DNA of 18,371 nucleotides from an uncultured Prevotella sp. GTDB taxonomy: Bacteria > Bacteroidota > Bacteroidia > Bacteroidales > Bacteroidaceae. Positions 7,998 to 17,027 of this stretch are shown piece after piece. The stretch covers positions 1-18,371 of the forward strand of contig CALIZL010000083.1 of NCBI GenBank assembly GCA_938028745.1, in the 5' to 3' direction. A program made the translations under genes and the position numbers. A model generated the notes under the pieces. That model did no database searches and was not told the origin of the DNA. It was given only the letters and a program-made list of their open reading frames with translations. Each line of letters starts with the position of its first letter. The stretch's first letter is position 1.

Positions 7998-9452
7998 ATG
8001 AAGAGAACAACATATTGGATAAACCTGTTGGCAGGATTGGTGGCAGTGGTTTTCGCCACATCGTGCAACGATTTCCTAGACGTTCACCCCGCAGGCGAGG
8101 TGGACGAGAGCGAACAGTTCGGCTCCATTCGCGGCTATCGCAACGCCATGTATGGCGTATATGGTAGTATGGCTGCAACAAACCTTTACGGAAAGAACCT
8201 GAGTTATGGTTTTGCAGACCAGCTAGGTCAACTGTTTGGTTATGATAATACTTCTGAAACAAGCTACTTTGTGTCGCAATACAACTACCTTCGCAGTGAC
8301 GTACGCGCCATCGTAGACGGGATATGGGAAGGCCAATACCAAACCATCGCGTATGCCAACAACGTGCTACGCAATGCCGAGAACCCCCAATTCGACCACA
8401 AGGAACTGGCCTTTATGCGTGGCGAGTGTTATGGTTTGCGTGCCTTTTTGCACTTCGACCTTGTGCGCTTGTTTGCCGAAGACTATACAAGGAGTAACGT
8501 ATCCACGCGCGGAATACCCTACGCCACCACGTTCGACCTGAACAATAAGCCGCTACTAACGCTGCACGAAACGTTCAAGGCGATATTGAAAGACCTCGAT
8601 ACGGCGGAAAGTTTGCTGGCAGACGACAATGAAGTGAACGTGGAACAAACCCCATCGAGCGACTATCTTAAAGGTCGTGCCGTGTTCTTCAACAAGTATG
8701 CCGTGGCTGCAACCAAGGCACGCGTGTACTATGCCATGGGCGACACGGCCAATGCAGCCAAGTATGCACGGCTGGTTATTGCCGCAACAAGCAATTTCTC
8801 GCTTAAAAAGCTTACCTCGATGGCAGACGTAAAGCGTTTTCCCGCAACGGGCGAACTAATCTTCGGCCTATACAACAACACGCTTTCGGCCGATATTTCT
8901 TCAACATTCCTTTCGCAAACGGCGCGCGGAACATTCACCGAAGGTCGCCGCGACTTGGAAGAACTCTACGAAACGTCGGCTTTCTCGGCCACAAGTGCCG
9001 ACCTTCGCTATACGGGATATTATCGACAGAACACCACCCCCGACGGAATAAAGACCTATTCGTTCGTTCGTCTTTTGGAGAGCGACGCTCAGGTGAACAG
9101 CAGTCCGTTGCAAGGGCTTACGCTTATACGCTTGCCAGAAATGTATTACATACTTAGCGAATGTACCTACGATAACAACAAGGCCGAGGCAGTGCGCCTG
9201 CTAAACGTGGTGAGAACCAGTCGTGGTCTTGAAGCGGTGGCCGATGCGAAGGTTGCCGACCGCACCGCTTTCGACAAGGAAATGCTGCGCGAACGCATGC
9301 GGGAGATGCCCGGCGAAGGACAAACGTTCTTTGCTTTGAAACATTACAACAAGGCATTCGGCGACTATCGCGGCATCAACACTTACCAGCCGTCGAGCGC
9401 AATCTTCGTGTTGCCTTGGCCCGAGAGAGAAAAGGAATATGGTGGACAATAG
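7998..9452 (+). CDS. SusD/RagB-family surface lipoprotein
   Basis: A 484-residue lipoprotein expected to sit on the cell surface as the lid that captures substrate over the SusC channel. The signal sequence ends in a lipobox with the acylated cysteine at C23 (FATSCNDFLDV), and the CNDFLDV start of the mature protein is typical of the family. The helical TPR-like core is recognisable, including MRGECYGLRAFLHFDLVRLF, the most conserved SusD stretch. The C-terminus carries the usual closing motif (IFVLPWPEREKEY), so the protein appears full length. It follows the channel gene by 83 nt and precedes the DUF4843 gene by 16 nt. The ligand cannot be deduced from sequence alone. Confidence 0.96.
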   Translation: MKRTTYWINLLAGLVAVVFATSCNDFLDVHPAGEVDESEQFGSIRGYRNAMYGVYGSMAATNLYGKNLSYGFADQLGQLFGYDNTSETSYFVSQYNYLRSDVRAIVDGIWEGQYQTIAYANNVLRNAENPQFDHKELAFMRGECYGLRAFLHFDLVRLFAEDYTRSNVSTRGIPYATTFDLNNKPLLTLHETFKAILKDLDTAESLLADDNEVNVEQTPSSDYLKGRAVFFNKYAVAATKARVYYAMGDTANAAKYARLVIAATSNFSLKKLTSMADVKRFPATGELIFGLYNNTLSADISSTFLSQTARGTFTEGRRDLEELYETSAFSATSADLRYTGYYRQNTTPDGIKTYSFVRLLESDAQVNSSPLQGLTLIRLPEMYYILSECTYDNNKAEAVRLLNVVRTSRGLEAVADAKVADRTAFDKEMLRERMREMPGEGQTFFALKHYNKAFGDYRGINTYQPSSAIFVLPWPEREKEYGGQ

Positions 9453-9468
9453 AAAAAACAACGCTCAG

Positions 9469-10185
9469 ATGAAAAAGACATTCAAACATATACTGCTGGC
9501 CAGCGCGGCCTTAACCGCACTGGTGGCTTGCAGCAACGTAGATTATACGGGCGAATACAGCGAAGACGGCACTTACCAATCGGGAAATCAGGCATACTTT
9601 TACTTCGCCGAACCGGGGGATAGCGTGCTGAATTACTCCTTTGGCGTGAAACCGCTCGACACGTTAACGCACGTTGTGTACGTGCCGGTTAACTTGGCGG
9701 GTCGCCTATCGGCCAACAAACAAGTCTTTCGTGTAGAAGTTGGCGCGGGCAGTACGGCCGTTAGCGGCAAGCATTACACGCTCGATGCCGACACACTTGC
9801 TTTCTTACCCAACGCTTATCGGGCTTATGTACCTGTGAAGTTGATAAGAGAGAACCTCTCGGAAGACAAAAACGACTCGATAAAGCTTGTGTTGAACTTG
9901 GTTCCCACAGCCGAAATGGGCGTGAGGTTCAAGGCAAACAATAGGGTGAAGATAACCTTTAACAACGTGTTGTCTAAGCCCGACTTCTGGACAGTGCTTG
10001 AAACCTACTGGGGGTTGGGCACTTTCACCAAGAACAAGTATCGCAAATTGCTCTCTTATTACGATGGCAACGAAGATGCGATAAGGCAAATACTCACCGG
10101 AACCGATGCCACAGCGCAGGGCTATCTGTACCAAAGAGTGCAAGAAGTTATCGCCTATTTTGCGGCCCATCCCGACGAATTATGA
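9469..10185 (+). CDS. DUF4843 domain lipoprotein
   Basis: A 238-residue secreted lipoprotein. I prefer the ATG at 9469, 16 nt after the SusD stop, because it places the basic MKKTFKH directly before a hydrophobic signal sequence with a lipobox ending at C21 (TALVACS). An in-frame ATG at 9439, overlapping the SusD gene, would add ten hydrophilic residues. The mature part is beta-rich with an Ig-like or Calx-beta-like flavour (YFYFAEPGDS, VEVGAGSTAVSGKHY). It ends with a DFWTVLETYWGLGTFTKNKYR segment typical of DUF4843 proteins, which are regularly found beside SusC/SusD pairs. The biochemical role of DUF4843 is not known to me. A surface accessory that helps bind substrate is the usual guess. 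Confidence 0.82.
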   Translation: MKKTFKHILLASAALTALVACSNVDYTGEYSEDGTYQSGNQAYFYFAEPGDSVLNYSFGVKPLDTLTHVVYVPVNLAGRLSANKQVFRVEVGAGSTAVSGKHYTLDADTLAFLPNAYRAYVPVKLIRENLSEDKNDSIKLVLNLVPTAEMGVRFKANNRVKITFNNVLSKPDFWTVLETYWGLGTFTKNKYRKLLSYYDGNEDAIRQILTGTDATAQGYLYQRVQEVIAYFAAHPDEL

Positions 10186-10192
10186 TTATCAA

Positions 10193-10242
10193 GCAAAGGC
10201 ATCTGCACGTAGAAAACATCTTGTGCAGCCCACAGCCTTTGC
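10193..10242 (+). other. intercistronic stem-loop before the PKD-like gene
   Basis: GCAAAGGC (10193-10200) pairs perfectly with GCCTTTGC (10235-10242), and CTGCAC (10203-10208) with GTGCAG (10223-10228) inside it, giving 14 bp over 50 nt. It fills most of the 85-nt gap after the DUF4843 gene. No run of T follows, so it is more likely an mRNA stability or processing element than a terminator, although partial termination cannot be excluded. Confidence 0.55.
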
Positions 10243-10270
10243 CTATCTATGGTTAACAGAAAAATAAACA

Positions 10271-11710
10271 ATGATGATAAAGAAACATTTGCTACATGTC
10301 TTGGCACTTTCGGTGGCCGTATTGTCCTTGCAATCGTGTATCACCGACGACTCAACGTCGCCTTCGGGCAACGCTTCTAAGCTGTCGTTGAGCCAAGATT
10401 TGCAACAGAAATACACGCTCGACAGGTGGGACACGCTTAAAATTGCGCCCAAAGTGGTGCAAACCAACGCGCAGAAAGACGTGGCCTACGAGTGGGAAAT
10501 AAATAGGAAAGTGGTGTCTACCGATGCCCAACTCAACTATGTGTGCGAAGAATTCGGGGTGTTTCCTTGCCGATTGAAGGTAACTAACGGCGACAACATT
10601 CAGTTTTACGAGTTCCAATTGAACGTGCAATACTCATACGTGGAGGGCCTTTACATATTGGCCAGCCACGGAGGGCGCGCTATTGTGTCGTATTTACCCG
10701 AACCGCAGAGCAACAAATCGTTCGACTTGGACGTACTTCAAAAGAACAATCCCAATGCCAACTTCACCTCTGAGCCCAAGGATATCGACTATGCGCTGGC
10801 TCGCGACAATAAAACGCCACTCATATTTGTGGCTGTTGGCAACCCTAGCACCATCTACGAATTGGATGGAAACCTCATGACAACGCGCTTTAAGACTACG
10901 GCCACGGGCAACGTTTCTTATCTAAAACGTAGTGCGCTGACCTATCCTAAGTCGATGTTGGCTATGGTAGACCATGTTCCCGCTCGGCTAACGCTTTCCG
11001 AAACATCGCTCTTCGACCTCGGAAAATTCATTAAAGACAGTCTGAAAACCGACATGTCGATGGCCGATGCCGCTGTATCTTGGAAACAACAAGACTTGCG
11101 TTACGTGCATGGTTACGTGTTGTTCGATAACGCCGAGGGCCGACTCGTTCCCCAAAAGGTGCAGGCCACGGGCAAAATTCCAGCACAATTGCTCAAAGGA
11201 ACCTTCACGGGCGACTCGCTCATCGGCATGGGAGCCGTAGATAGCGAGCGCAATCTCGTGCTGATGACGTGGAATAAGGCTGCATCCAAGTTCAGATGCT
11301 ACTACGTTGCGCCTGGTTTCTATCCCAGCAATATAACAAAAGTGGAGGCGGCCACCTTGAAACATGCCGCCGATGTGCCTGCCAGTGCCGGATTTACCAA
11401 GAACTCGGTGGTAAGGGTGTCGCCCGAAAAGAACCTTGTTTATTATGCTACGGGCAACAAGCTCTATGCTTACAACGTGCTCTCAAACGGTAATTTCCCC
11501 ACCAGTGCGTTGACAACCTTCGGCGATTCGGGCGAAACCATCGCCGATATGTTGATAACCGAGGGCAGCGATAGGCTCTTCGTGGCCACCAATGCCTCAA
11601 GCGGCAGTCTTGTAGGGAGCATTTATTGTTTCGACCTGAACGAGAACAAGCTGCTTTGGCAGAAGAAAAACATAACGGGAACCATCAAGCGCATCACTTA
11701 CAGGCAATAA
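10271..11710 (+). CDS. PKD-like family lipoprotein with propeller-like C-terminal region
   Basis: A 479-residue lipoprotein. The signal sequence ends at a lipobox with C23 (LSLQSC). Residues of roughly 50-125 form a PKD/Ig-like domain (YEWEINRKVVST, FPCRLKVTNGD). The remaining 350 residues show repeated short beta motifs ending in aromatic pairs, for example the LVYYATGNKLYAYN segment. They resemble blades of a beta-propeller, though I cannot count blades with certainty. PKD-like lipoproteins of this type commonly follow a DUF4843 gene in SusC/SusD loci. Likely location is the cell surface or periplasm. A role in holding a protein or glycan substrate is plausible but unproven. An alternative ATG one codon later makes no real difference. 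Stem-loops lie in the gaps on both sides of this gene. Confidence 0.82.
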   Translation: MMIKKHLLHVLALSVAVLSLQSCITDDSTSPSGNASKLSLSQDLQQKYTLDRWDTLKIAPKVVQTNAQKDVAYEWEINRKVVSTDAQLNYVCEEFGVFPCRLKVTNGDNIQFYEFQLNVQYSYVEGLYILASHGGRAIVSYLPEPQSNKSFDLDVLQKNNPNANFTSEPKDIDYALARDNKTPLIFVAVGNPSTIYELDGNLMTTRFKTTATGNVSYLKRSALTYPKSMLAMVDHVPARLTLSETSLFDLGKFIKDSLKTDMSMADAAVSWKQQDLRYVHGYVLFDNAEGRLVPQKVQATGKIPAQLLKGTFTGDSLIGMGAVDSERNLVLMTWNKAASKFRCYYVAPGFYPSNITKVEAATLKHAADVPASAGFTKNSVVRVSPEKNLVYYATGNKLYAYNVLSNGNFPTSALTTFGDSGETIADMLITEGSDRLFVATNASSGSLVGSIYCFDLNENKLLWQKKNITGTIKRITYRQ

Positions 11711-11715
11711 AGCAT

Positions 11716-11749
11716 GTTGGCGTGGGGTGTGAAAGCACCCTTCGCCAAC
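11716..11749 (+). other. strong intercistronic stem-loop before the first metalloprotease gene
   Basis: GTTGGCG (11716-11722) pairs with CGCCAAC (11743-11749), then across a small internal loop GGGTG (11725-11729) pairs with CACCC (11736-11740), closing a 6-nt loop. It starts 6 nt after the PKD-like stop and ends 13 nt before the next ATG, close enough to affect translation initiation. The following bases are AT-rich but contain no long T-run, so read-through is likely. Confidence 0.6.
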
Positions 11750-11762
11750 CCATATTTATAAG

Positions 11763-14303
11763 ATGATAACAAACGAAATCAAGGCAACGGTGCGCACAAT
11801 AGGGGTTGGCTTATTCCTATTGTGCTTTGGTTTTCAAGCCTTTGCCGAAGACAAGAAAGCCGACGACAAGAAAGCAAAGAAAGAAACAAAGTACGACCGA
11901 CTATTTAAAGACAAGAAGAAAGAAACGGCACGTAGCACTTTCATTACCCTACATAAAGTAGACGGCAAGCTATATTTGGAAGTGCCTGTAAAGCTGATGC
12001 AGAGGGAAATGCTGTTGAGTGGGGCCGTATCGTCTACCACCGACCCAACCTATATAACGGTGGGAACGAAGAACTTTGCACCCTTACACTTTTTCTTTGA
12101 ATTGCAAGACAGCAGCTTGGTGATGAAAACGCCAAACGGCGTGGTGTATTCAGACGGCAGTGCTAGTGCAGAAATGCAGCAAGCATTGAACGTTAGCTAC
12201 CGCGACCCTGTTTTGATGGGCTTTAAAGTGGAGGCATACAACAACGACAGCTCGGCTGTTGTGGTAGATGCCACCAACTTCTTGGCGCGCCCCAACACCA
12301 TGCTGCCCCTCATTCCTAAGAAGTCGGGCGACCTCGCTGTGAGTGCATCTCCCAAAAGCGAGATGTCATTTGTGCGTTCCATCAAAAGTTTCGAGCAGAA
12401 CGTAACGGTGAAAGTAGATTTTAATTATCTGCTCACCGCAACATTGATGTCGTTGCCCGTGGCTAGTGAAATACCCACCACCGTAGGCGCAACGTTCAGC
12501 ATCTCCTTGCTATCCGAAAGCAAAATGCGCCAGCGCATATCCGACTCGCGCGTGGGCATTGCCGCCGTGTCGAAACTTACTTTCAGCAATGCCATTGCCA
12601 AAAGCAAGCCCACATTTGTGGCGCAACGGTGGAACCTTACGCCCAAAAACGCGAAGACTTACGCACAAGGCAAGGGCAGCGAACCTACAAAGCCCATACG
12701 TTTCTACATTGACGATGCCTTTCCACACGAGTGGAAGGCGGCCATAAAGCAAGGTGTGGAGCTTTGGAACAAGGCTTTTGAACAGGCCGGATACCTGAAA
12801 GCCATTGAAGCGGTGGACTTTCCCACAGCAGATAAAGCCTTCGACCCCGACAACATCTCCTTTTCTTGCATACGTTATGTGCCTAGTGCCTCAGAGAAAG
12901 TGTCTTCGGCATTCATGGCTAACCCGCAAACGGGCGAGATAATCAATGCCTCGGTGTTTGTTCCTGCCAACGTTGGCGACCAGCTTTACCGCTGGTTCTT
13001 CATCGGAACAGCGGCTGCCGACCCCGCAGTGCGCACTTCGCACTTGCCACAAAGCAAGTTCAACGAGGGTTTGCGCTATCTTGTAGCGCGCGAAGTGGGG
13101 CATGTATTAGGACTACTCGACAACATTGGCGCTTCATCTGCTTTCCCCGTAGATTCACTTCGCAACGCCGTTTTCACCCACGCCAATGGCTTGGCCGCCT
13201 CGATTATGGCCAATACGCCCTTTAACTATGTGGCCCAGCCTGCCGACAAGGGCGTTGTGCTCATGCCTTCGGCAACGGGTATGTACGATAGGCACGCCAT
13301 TGAGTGGGCCTATCGCTACTTCGACCCCGCAAAAACAAGCGTTAAAGAAGAGGCAGAGATATTAGAAAAGATGGTGGATAAGCGCGTTACGAACCCGCGT
13401 TACCGCTTTTTCCGCACCTCTTCGCAGGCTTGGGACCCCCGTGTGCAAGAGGGAGCACTGGGCAACGATGCCATTAAGGCGAGCGAATATGGTTTGCGCA
13501 ACCTTCAAATTGTGGAGCGCAACCTCTATAATTGGGTTAAAAAAGATGAGGATAGCCGCATAAAGGAAAAGCTTTACCTCACCATTGCACAGCAACGTTA
13601 TGCCTTTTTCAAGCGTGTGTTGAGCAATGTGGGCGGCATATACCTCAACGACATGAAACTTTCTTCGGGTGTGCCGCGCTACGAAGTGGTGTCTAAGGCG
13701 CGCCAACGTCAAGCCATGCTGTGGTGTTTGGCGCAGGCAAAGCGCTTTAAGCGTTATGCCGACCCCACATTCGAGAGGAAAAGTTTCATATCGGTTAGCT
13801 ATTACGACCAACTGTTAGAGTTTATTGGTTACGACCTTTTTGGCGTGCGCACGCGTTTGGCCGTGTCGTCGCACCTATCTCCGCAAGGTTATAGCCAAAA
13901 GGAATATTTCGACGATCTCTTCTCTGCCATCTTCCAAAGCGTGGAGCAGCAAAAAGCCCCTTCGCAGGAAGAAAGGGTGTTGCAGCGCGCATACCTCACT
14001 TACTCGCGAGCCGTGGTAGACAAGGCCAACAAGCAAGGCGGCAACGGCCCGGCTGCACTTCAAGGCGAGGTTTCTGCAACAGCCATGCCTTTTGCAGCGG
14101 CTTACGGCAATCCCACAGCATCGCTTGCGCCCACCGTCGATGCCGCATTGCTCGATGGTTCGGCTATCTATTTTTACAGTTCGTTGCTAAGGCTTAAGCC
14201 CTTGCTCGAAAAATGTATTAAGTCTAACCTTTCGCCCGATGCACGCTCGCACTACGAGATGTTGCTCTTTAAGGTGAACAAGACATTGGAGGACGGCAAA
14301 TGA
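11763..14303 (+). CDS. DUF5117/DUF4953-type zinc metalloprotease homologue, probably inactive
   Basis: An 846-residue secreted protein. A signal peptide of about 28 residues (FGFQAFA) is followed by a Lys/Asp-rich linker (29-56), a DUF5118-like segment (about 42-92), DUF5117 (about 90-290) and a metzincin-like DUF4953 domain (about 310 on). It is colinear with its downstream neighbour. The metzincin signature HExxHxxGxxH reads REVGHVLGLLD at residues 443-453 (13089-13121). The first zinc ligand is Arg443 and the third position is Asp453, while E444 and H447 remain. The Met-turn also deviates: SIMANTPFNYV (M482), where the neighbour has SIMDYARFNYV. Loss of the first histidine should abolish normal zinc binding, so this is probably a pseudoprotease acting as partner, regulator or substrate binder. 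The reading frame is intact, which argues for selection on the protein. An unusual metal site remains possible. Confidence 0.85.
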   Translation: MITNEIKATVRTIGVGLFLLCFGFQAFAEDKKADDKKAKKETKYDRLFKDKKKETARSTFITLHKVDGKLYLEVPVKLMQREMLLSGAVSSTTDPTYITVGTKNFAPLHFFFELQDSSLVMKTPNGVVYSDGSASAEMQQALNVSYRDPVLMGFKVEAYNNDSSAVVVDATNFLARPNTMLPLIPKKSGDLAVSASPKSEMSFVRSIKSFEQNVTVKVDFNYLLTATLMSLPVASEIPTTVGATFSISLLSESKMRQRISDSRVGIAAVSKLTFSNAIAKSKPTFVAQRWNLTPKNAKTYAQGKGSEPTKPIRFYIDDAFPHEWKAAIKQGVELWNKAFEQAGYLKAIEAVDFPTADKAFDPDNISFSCIRYVPSASEKVSSAFMANPQTGEIINASVFVPANVGDQLYRWFFIGTAAADPAVRTSHLPQSKFNEGLRYLVAREVGHVLGLLDNIGASSAFPVDSLRNAVFTHANGLAASIMANTPFNYVAQPADKGVVLMPSATGMYDRHAIEWAYRYFDPAKTSVKEEAEILEKMVDKRVTNPRYRFFRTSSQAWDPRVQEGALGNDAIKASEYGLRNLQIVERNLYNWVKKDEDSRIKEKLYLTIAQQRYAFFKRVLSNVGGIYLNDMKLSSGVPRYEVVSKARQRQAMLWCLAQAKRFKRYADPTFERKSFISVSYYDQLLEFIGYDLFGVRTRLAVSSHLSPQGYSQKEYFDDLFSAIFQSVEQQKAPSQEERVLQRAYLTYSRAVVDKANKQGGNGPAALQGEVSATAMPFAAAYGNPTASLAPTVDAALLDGSAIYFYSSLLRLKPLLEKCIKSNLSPDARSHYEMLLFKVNKTLEDGK

Positions 14304-16936
14304 TACACTCCTTATTATATGGCTCAATGTCGCGACGCATTTTCTCACTTTCGTTGATGCTTGTCGTGCTTGGCTCTTCGGCAACAGCTTTCCCCCTTTT
14401 CAAACGTAAGAAAAAGGCGCAAACCACGCAAACCGAGAAGAAATCGGCCTACGAACGCGCACTAACCGAACATGCCACCGAGTCGTGTAGGGGCACTTTC
14501 GTGTCGTTGCACAAAACGGACGGGAAGTTGTTGGTTGAGTTGCCGCAGGCATCTTTGGGGCGCGACATGCTTATCGGAGTCACCATCTCGTCGGTATCGA
14601 ACCCCAAAATGGGCGACTTGGGCTTTAAAAACTCCAACCTCGTGCATGTGCGTTTTATCGAAAAAGACAGCGCAGTGGTGATGCAGGTGGTAAACACCGA
14701 CTTGTTTATCCCGAAGGATAGTCCCGCGGCAAGCCTTGCCGCAAGGCTAAACTACGACAATCTCGACTTCTTTTCTTTCCCCATCAAGGCACGCAGTGCA
14801 GGCAATGCCTCGGTATTGTTCGACGCCTCATCGTTCTTCTTGAAAGAAGACCGTTTCTTTCCCATCATTGCCAAGAATGTGGGTTCGTACTCGGTAAGCT
14901 CGTCTTTAAAGGAAAACCTGTCGAGAATAACCGCGCTCAAGGTGTTCGAACGCAACGCCTGCATCAAGATGGACCGCCATTACCTGGTTAGTTTGTCGGG
15001 AAAGAGTGGCACGCCCATCTCCAATTACCCCGTAACCATCGGCGTTAACTTCACCCTTGCCTTGCTGCCCAACGAGCAAATGACGCCTCGTTTGAGCGAT
15101 ACACGCGTGGGAATGTTTCTCATTAACAAGGATGTGTTGGCCAGCGATGGCTCGGTAGACAAGGCCACGTTTGTTAAACGTTGGCGTATAGAGCCCAAAG
15201 ACACGGCGGCTTATTTCGCAGGAACGCCCACCGAACCCGTTAAGCCCATCGTGTTTTATGTGGAAAACACCTTTCCACCGCTTTGGAAACGGGCTATTAA
15301 GGCGGGTATATTGTGGTGGAACAAGGCTTTCGAACGCATTGGGTTTAAGAATGTGATGCAAGTAGCCGACTTTCCCACCGACAATCCCGACTTCGACCCC
15401 GACAATTTCGCCTATTCCTGCATCAGGTATTTGCCTACTGACGTTGAAAACGCCATGGGACCATCGTGGACCGACCCACGAACGGGCGAGATAATCAATG
15501 CCACGGTGCTGGTTTACAACGACGTGGTGAACACCATAGACAACTGGCGACTGGTGCAAACGGCGCAGTTAGACCCCGCCGCACGTGCTGCGCAGATGCC
15601 CGACAGCATTGTGGAACAGACGTTGGAATACATCATTGCGCACGAAGTGGGGCATACCTTGGGCTTTATGCACAACATGGCTGCATCAGCCGCCATCCCA
15701 ACAGACTCGTTGCGCTCGCCAACGTTCACCCGTAAGCACGGCACCACGGCCTCGATTATGGACTATGCACGCTTTAATTATGTGTCGCAACCCTCCGACC
15801 GCGGTGTGCGACTTACGCCACCGCAACTGGGTGTGTACGATTTCTATGCCGTTGAATGGGCGTATAGGCTGTTCCGCGGCTCGAAAGGTTACGAAGACGA
15901 TGCCAAACAGCTGCGTAACTTGGTCGGCAAACACGAGGGCGACCCCTTCTATCGCTATGGTTTGCAGCAGACAAACACGCGCTACGACCCCTCGGCCATT
16001 GAAGAAGACCTGAGCAACGACCCTGTAAAGGCTGGCGATTATGGTATGGCCAACTTGCGATTTATACTGTCGAACCTCGATAGATGGATTGGCGATGAGG
16101 ATGGCGGCAAACGTAAGGCCGAACTATACAATGAGATTTTGCAGCAGGCCATGCGCTATGTGCGCCATGTTTTTGTAAACGTGCCAGGCATTTACCTGTA
16201 CCAAACGAGCGAAAAGTCGGGCTTGCCACGCTATAAGGTTGTGCCCAAAGACCAGCAGAAGGCATCGGCACAGTGGTTGTTGCGCCAAGCGCGCACCTTC
16301 GCCACATTGGGTAACGATACCTTAGAGCGTAAACTTCCATACGGTGCTAATAAGCCGTTTAAGATATTGGCGCGCGATGTGCAATCGTTGGCCATGATGG
16401 CCAATGCCAAGTTGGCCATATCCTATTACTTGGACTCAACCTCGTATTCGCCGCTCGAATACATGGAAGATGTTTATGCCGACGTATTTGGGAAAACCAT
16501 TGCAGGCAACGAGCATCTCTCTACGGCCGACTTGTCCATGCAACGGCTTTATGTAGACTTGCTGCAATCGGGTGTGGCCGACATGAAACAGGCACCCAAT
16601 GTGCACAATTTACATGCCGACAGCGTACAAACAGACCTTTCTGCATACCCTCTTCGCTCTGCTGGTGCACATCAGTGGTGCGGCTCGCACGCTTGTTTCC
16701 CAACTGCCGACGGGCAGACGGATAATGCCGCAACCGCTTTCCTTAACTTCGGTAATGCTTATGGCGAACCCGAACCCTTGTGGGGAACAACGGTTAACCG
16801 CACTTCCGAGTTCCAATTGTATTATGCCCAAAAGCTGCACCGCCTGCTATTGTCGTGTATTCCAAAGGTTGGTTCTCCCGATTTGAAAGCGCATTACATG
16901 CTCCTTGAAAAGCGATTGAAGTCGTATTTGAAGTAA
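14300..16936 (+). CDS. zinc-dependent metalloprotease, DUF5117/DUF4953 family
   Basis: An 878-residue secreted protease and the last gene of the operon. Its start overlaps the upstream stop as ATGA (14300-14303), suggesting translational coupling. A second ATG at 14327 (M10, MSRRIFSLSLML) gives a cleaner signal peptide and may be the true start. After the signal come a basic linker (KRKKK), DUF5118- and DUF5117-like regions and the metzincin-type catalytic domain. The zinc site is textbook: HEVGHTLGFMH at residues 448-458 (15641-15673), with H448, H452 and H458 as ligands and E449 as catalytic base, plus a Met-turn SIMDYARFNYV at M487. Conserved family segments such as FDPDNFAYSCIRYLP and TGEIINATVLV are present. 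It should hydrolyse a protein or peptide in the periplasm or outside the cell, feeding the SusC/SusD importer. The true substrate is unknown. Confidence 0.93.
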   Translation: MIHSLLYGSMSRRIFSLSLMLVVLGSSATAFPLFKRKKKAQTTQTEKKSAYERALTEHATESCRGTFVSLHKTDGKLLVELPQASLGRDMLIGVTISSVSNPKMGDLGFKNSNLVHVRFIEKDSAVVMQVVNTDLFIPKDSPAASLAARLNYDNLDFFSFPIKARSAGNASVLFDASSFFLKEDRFFPIIAKNVGSYSVSSSLKENLSRITALKVFERNACIKMDRHYLVSLSGKSGTPISNYPVTIGVNFTLALLPNEQMTPRLSDTRVGMFLINKDVLASDGSVDKATFVKRWRIEPKDTAAYFAGTPTEPVKPIVFYVENTFPPLWKRAIKAGILWWNKAFERIGFKNVMQVADFPTDNPDFDPDNFAYSCIRYLPTDVENAMGPSWTDPRTGEIINATVLVYNDVVNTIDNWRLVQTAQLDPAARAAQMPDSIVEQTLEYIIAHEVGHTLGFMHNMAASAAIPTDSLRSPTFTRKHGTTASIMDYARFNYVSQPSDRGVRLTPPQLGVYDFYAVEWAYRLFRGSKGYEDDAKQLRNLVGKHEGDPFYRYGLQQTNTRYDPSAIEEDLSNDPVKAGDYGMANLRFILSNLDRWIGDEDGGKRKAELYNEILQQAMRYVRHVFVNVPGIYLYQTSEKSGLPRYKVVPKDQQKASAQWLLRQARTFATLGNDTLERKLPYGANKPFKILARDVQSLAMMANAKLAISYYLDSTSYSPLEYMEDVYADVFGKTIAGNEHLSTADLSMQRLYVDLLQSGVADMKQAPNVHNLHADSVQTDLSAYPLRSAGAHQWCGSHACFPTADGQTDNAATAFLNFGNAYGEPEPLWGTTVNRTSEFQLYYAQKLHRLLLSCIPKVGSPDLKAHYMLLEKRLKSYLK

Positions 16937-16969
16937 AAGGCTAGGCACACGGCCAAACGTTCGTACAGA

Positions 16970-16993
16970 TAGGGCGACTTAAAAATCGCCCTA
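16970..16993. terminator. terminator-like hairpin after the operon
   Basis: TAGGGCGA (16970-16977) pairs perfectly with TCGCCCTA (16986-16993) around an A-rich 8-nt loop, 33 nt after the last stop codon. The plus strand has no T-run directly after it, so as an intrinsic terminator it is imperfect. It may instead protect the 3' end of the operon mRNA. Confidence 0.45.
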
Positions 16994-17027
16994 AACTAAG
17001 GGCAAACTAAGTAATAGGCTTGTATTT

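Noticed and set aside
9439..9468. Upstream start for the DUF4843 lipoprotein overlapping the SusD gene
   Set aside because: It would put ten polar residues before the signal peptide. The ATG at 9469 gives a standard lipoprotein signal directly at the N-terminus.
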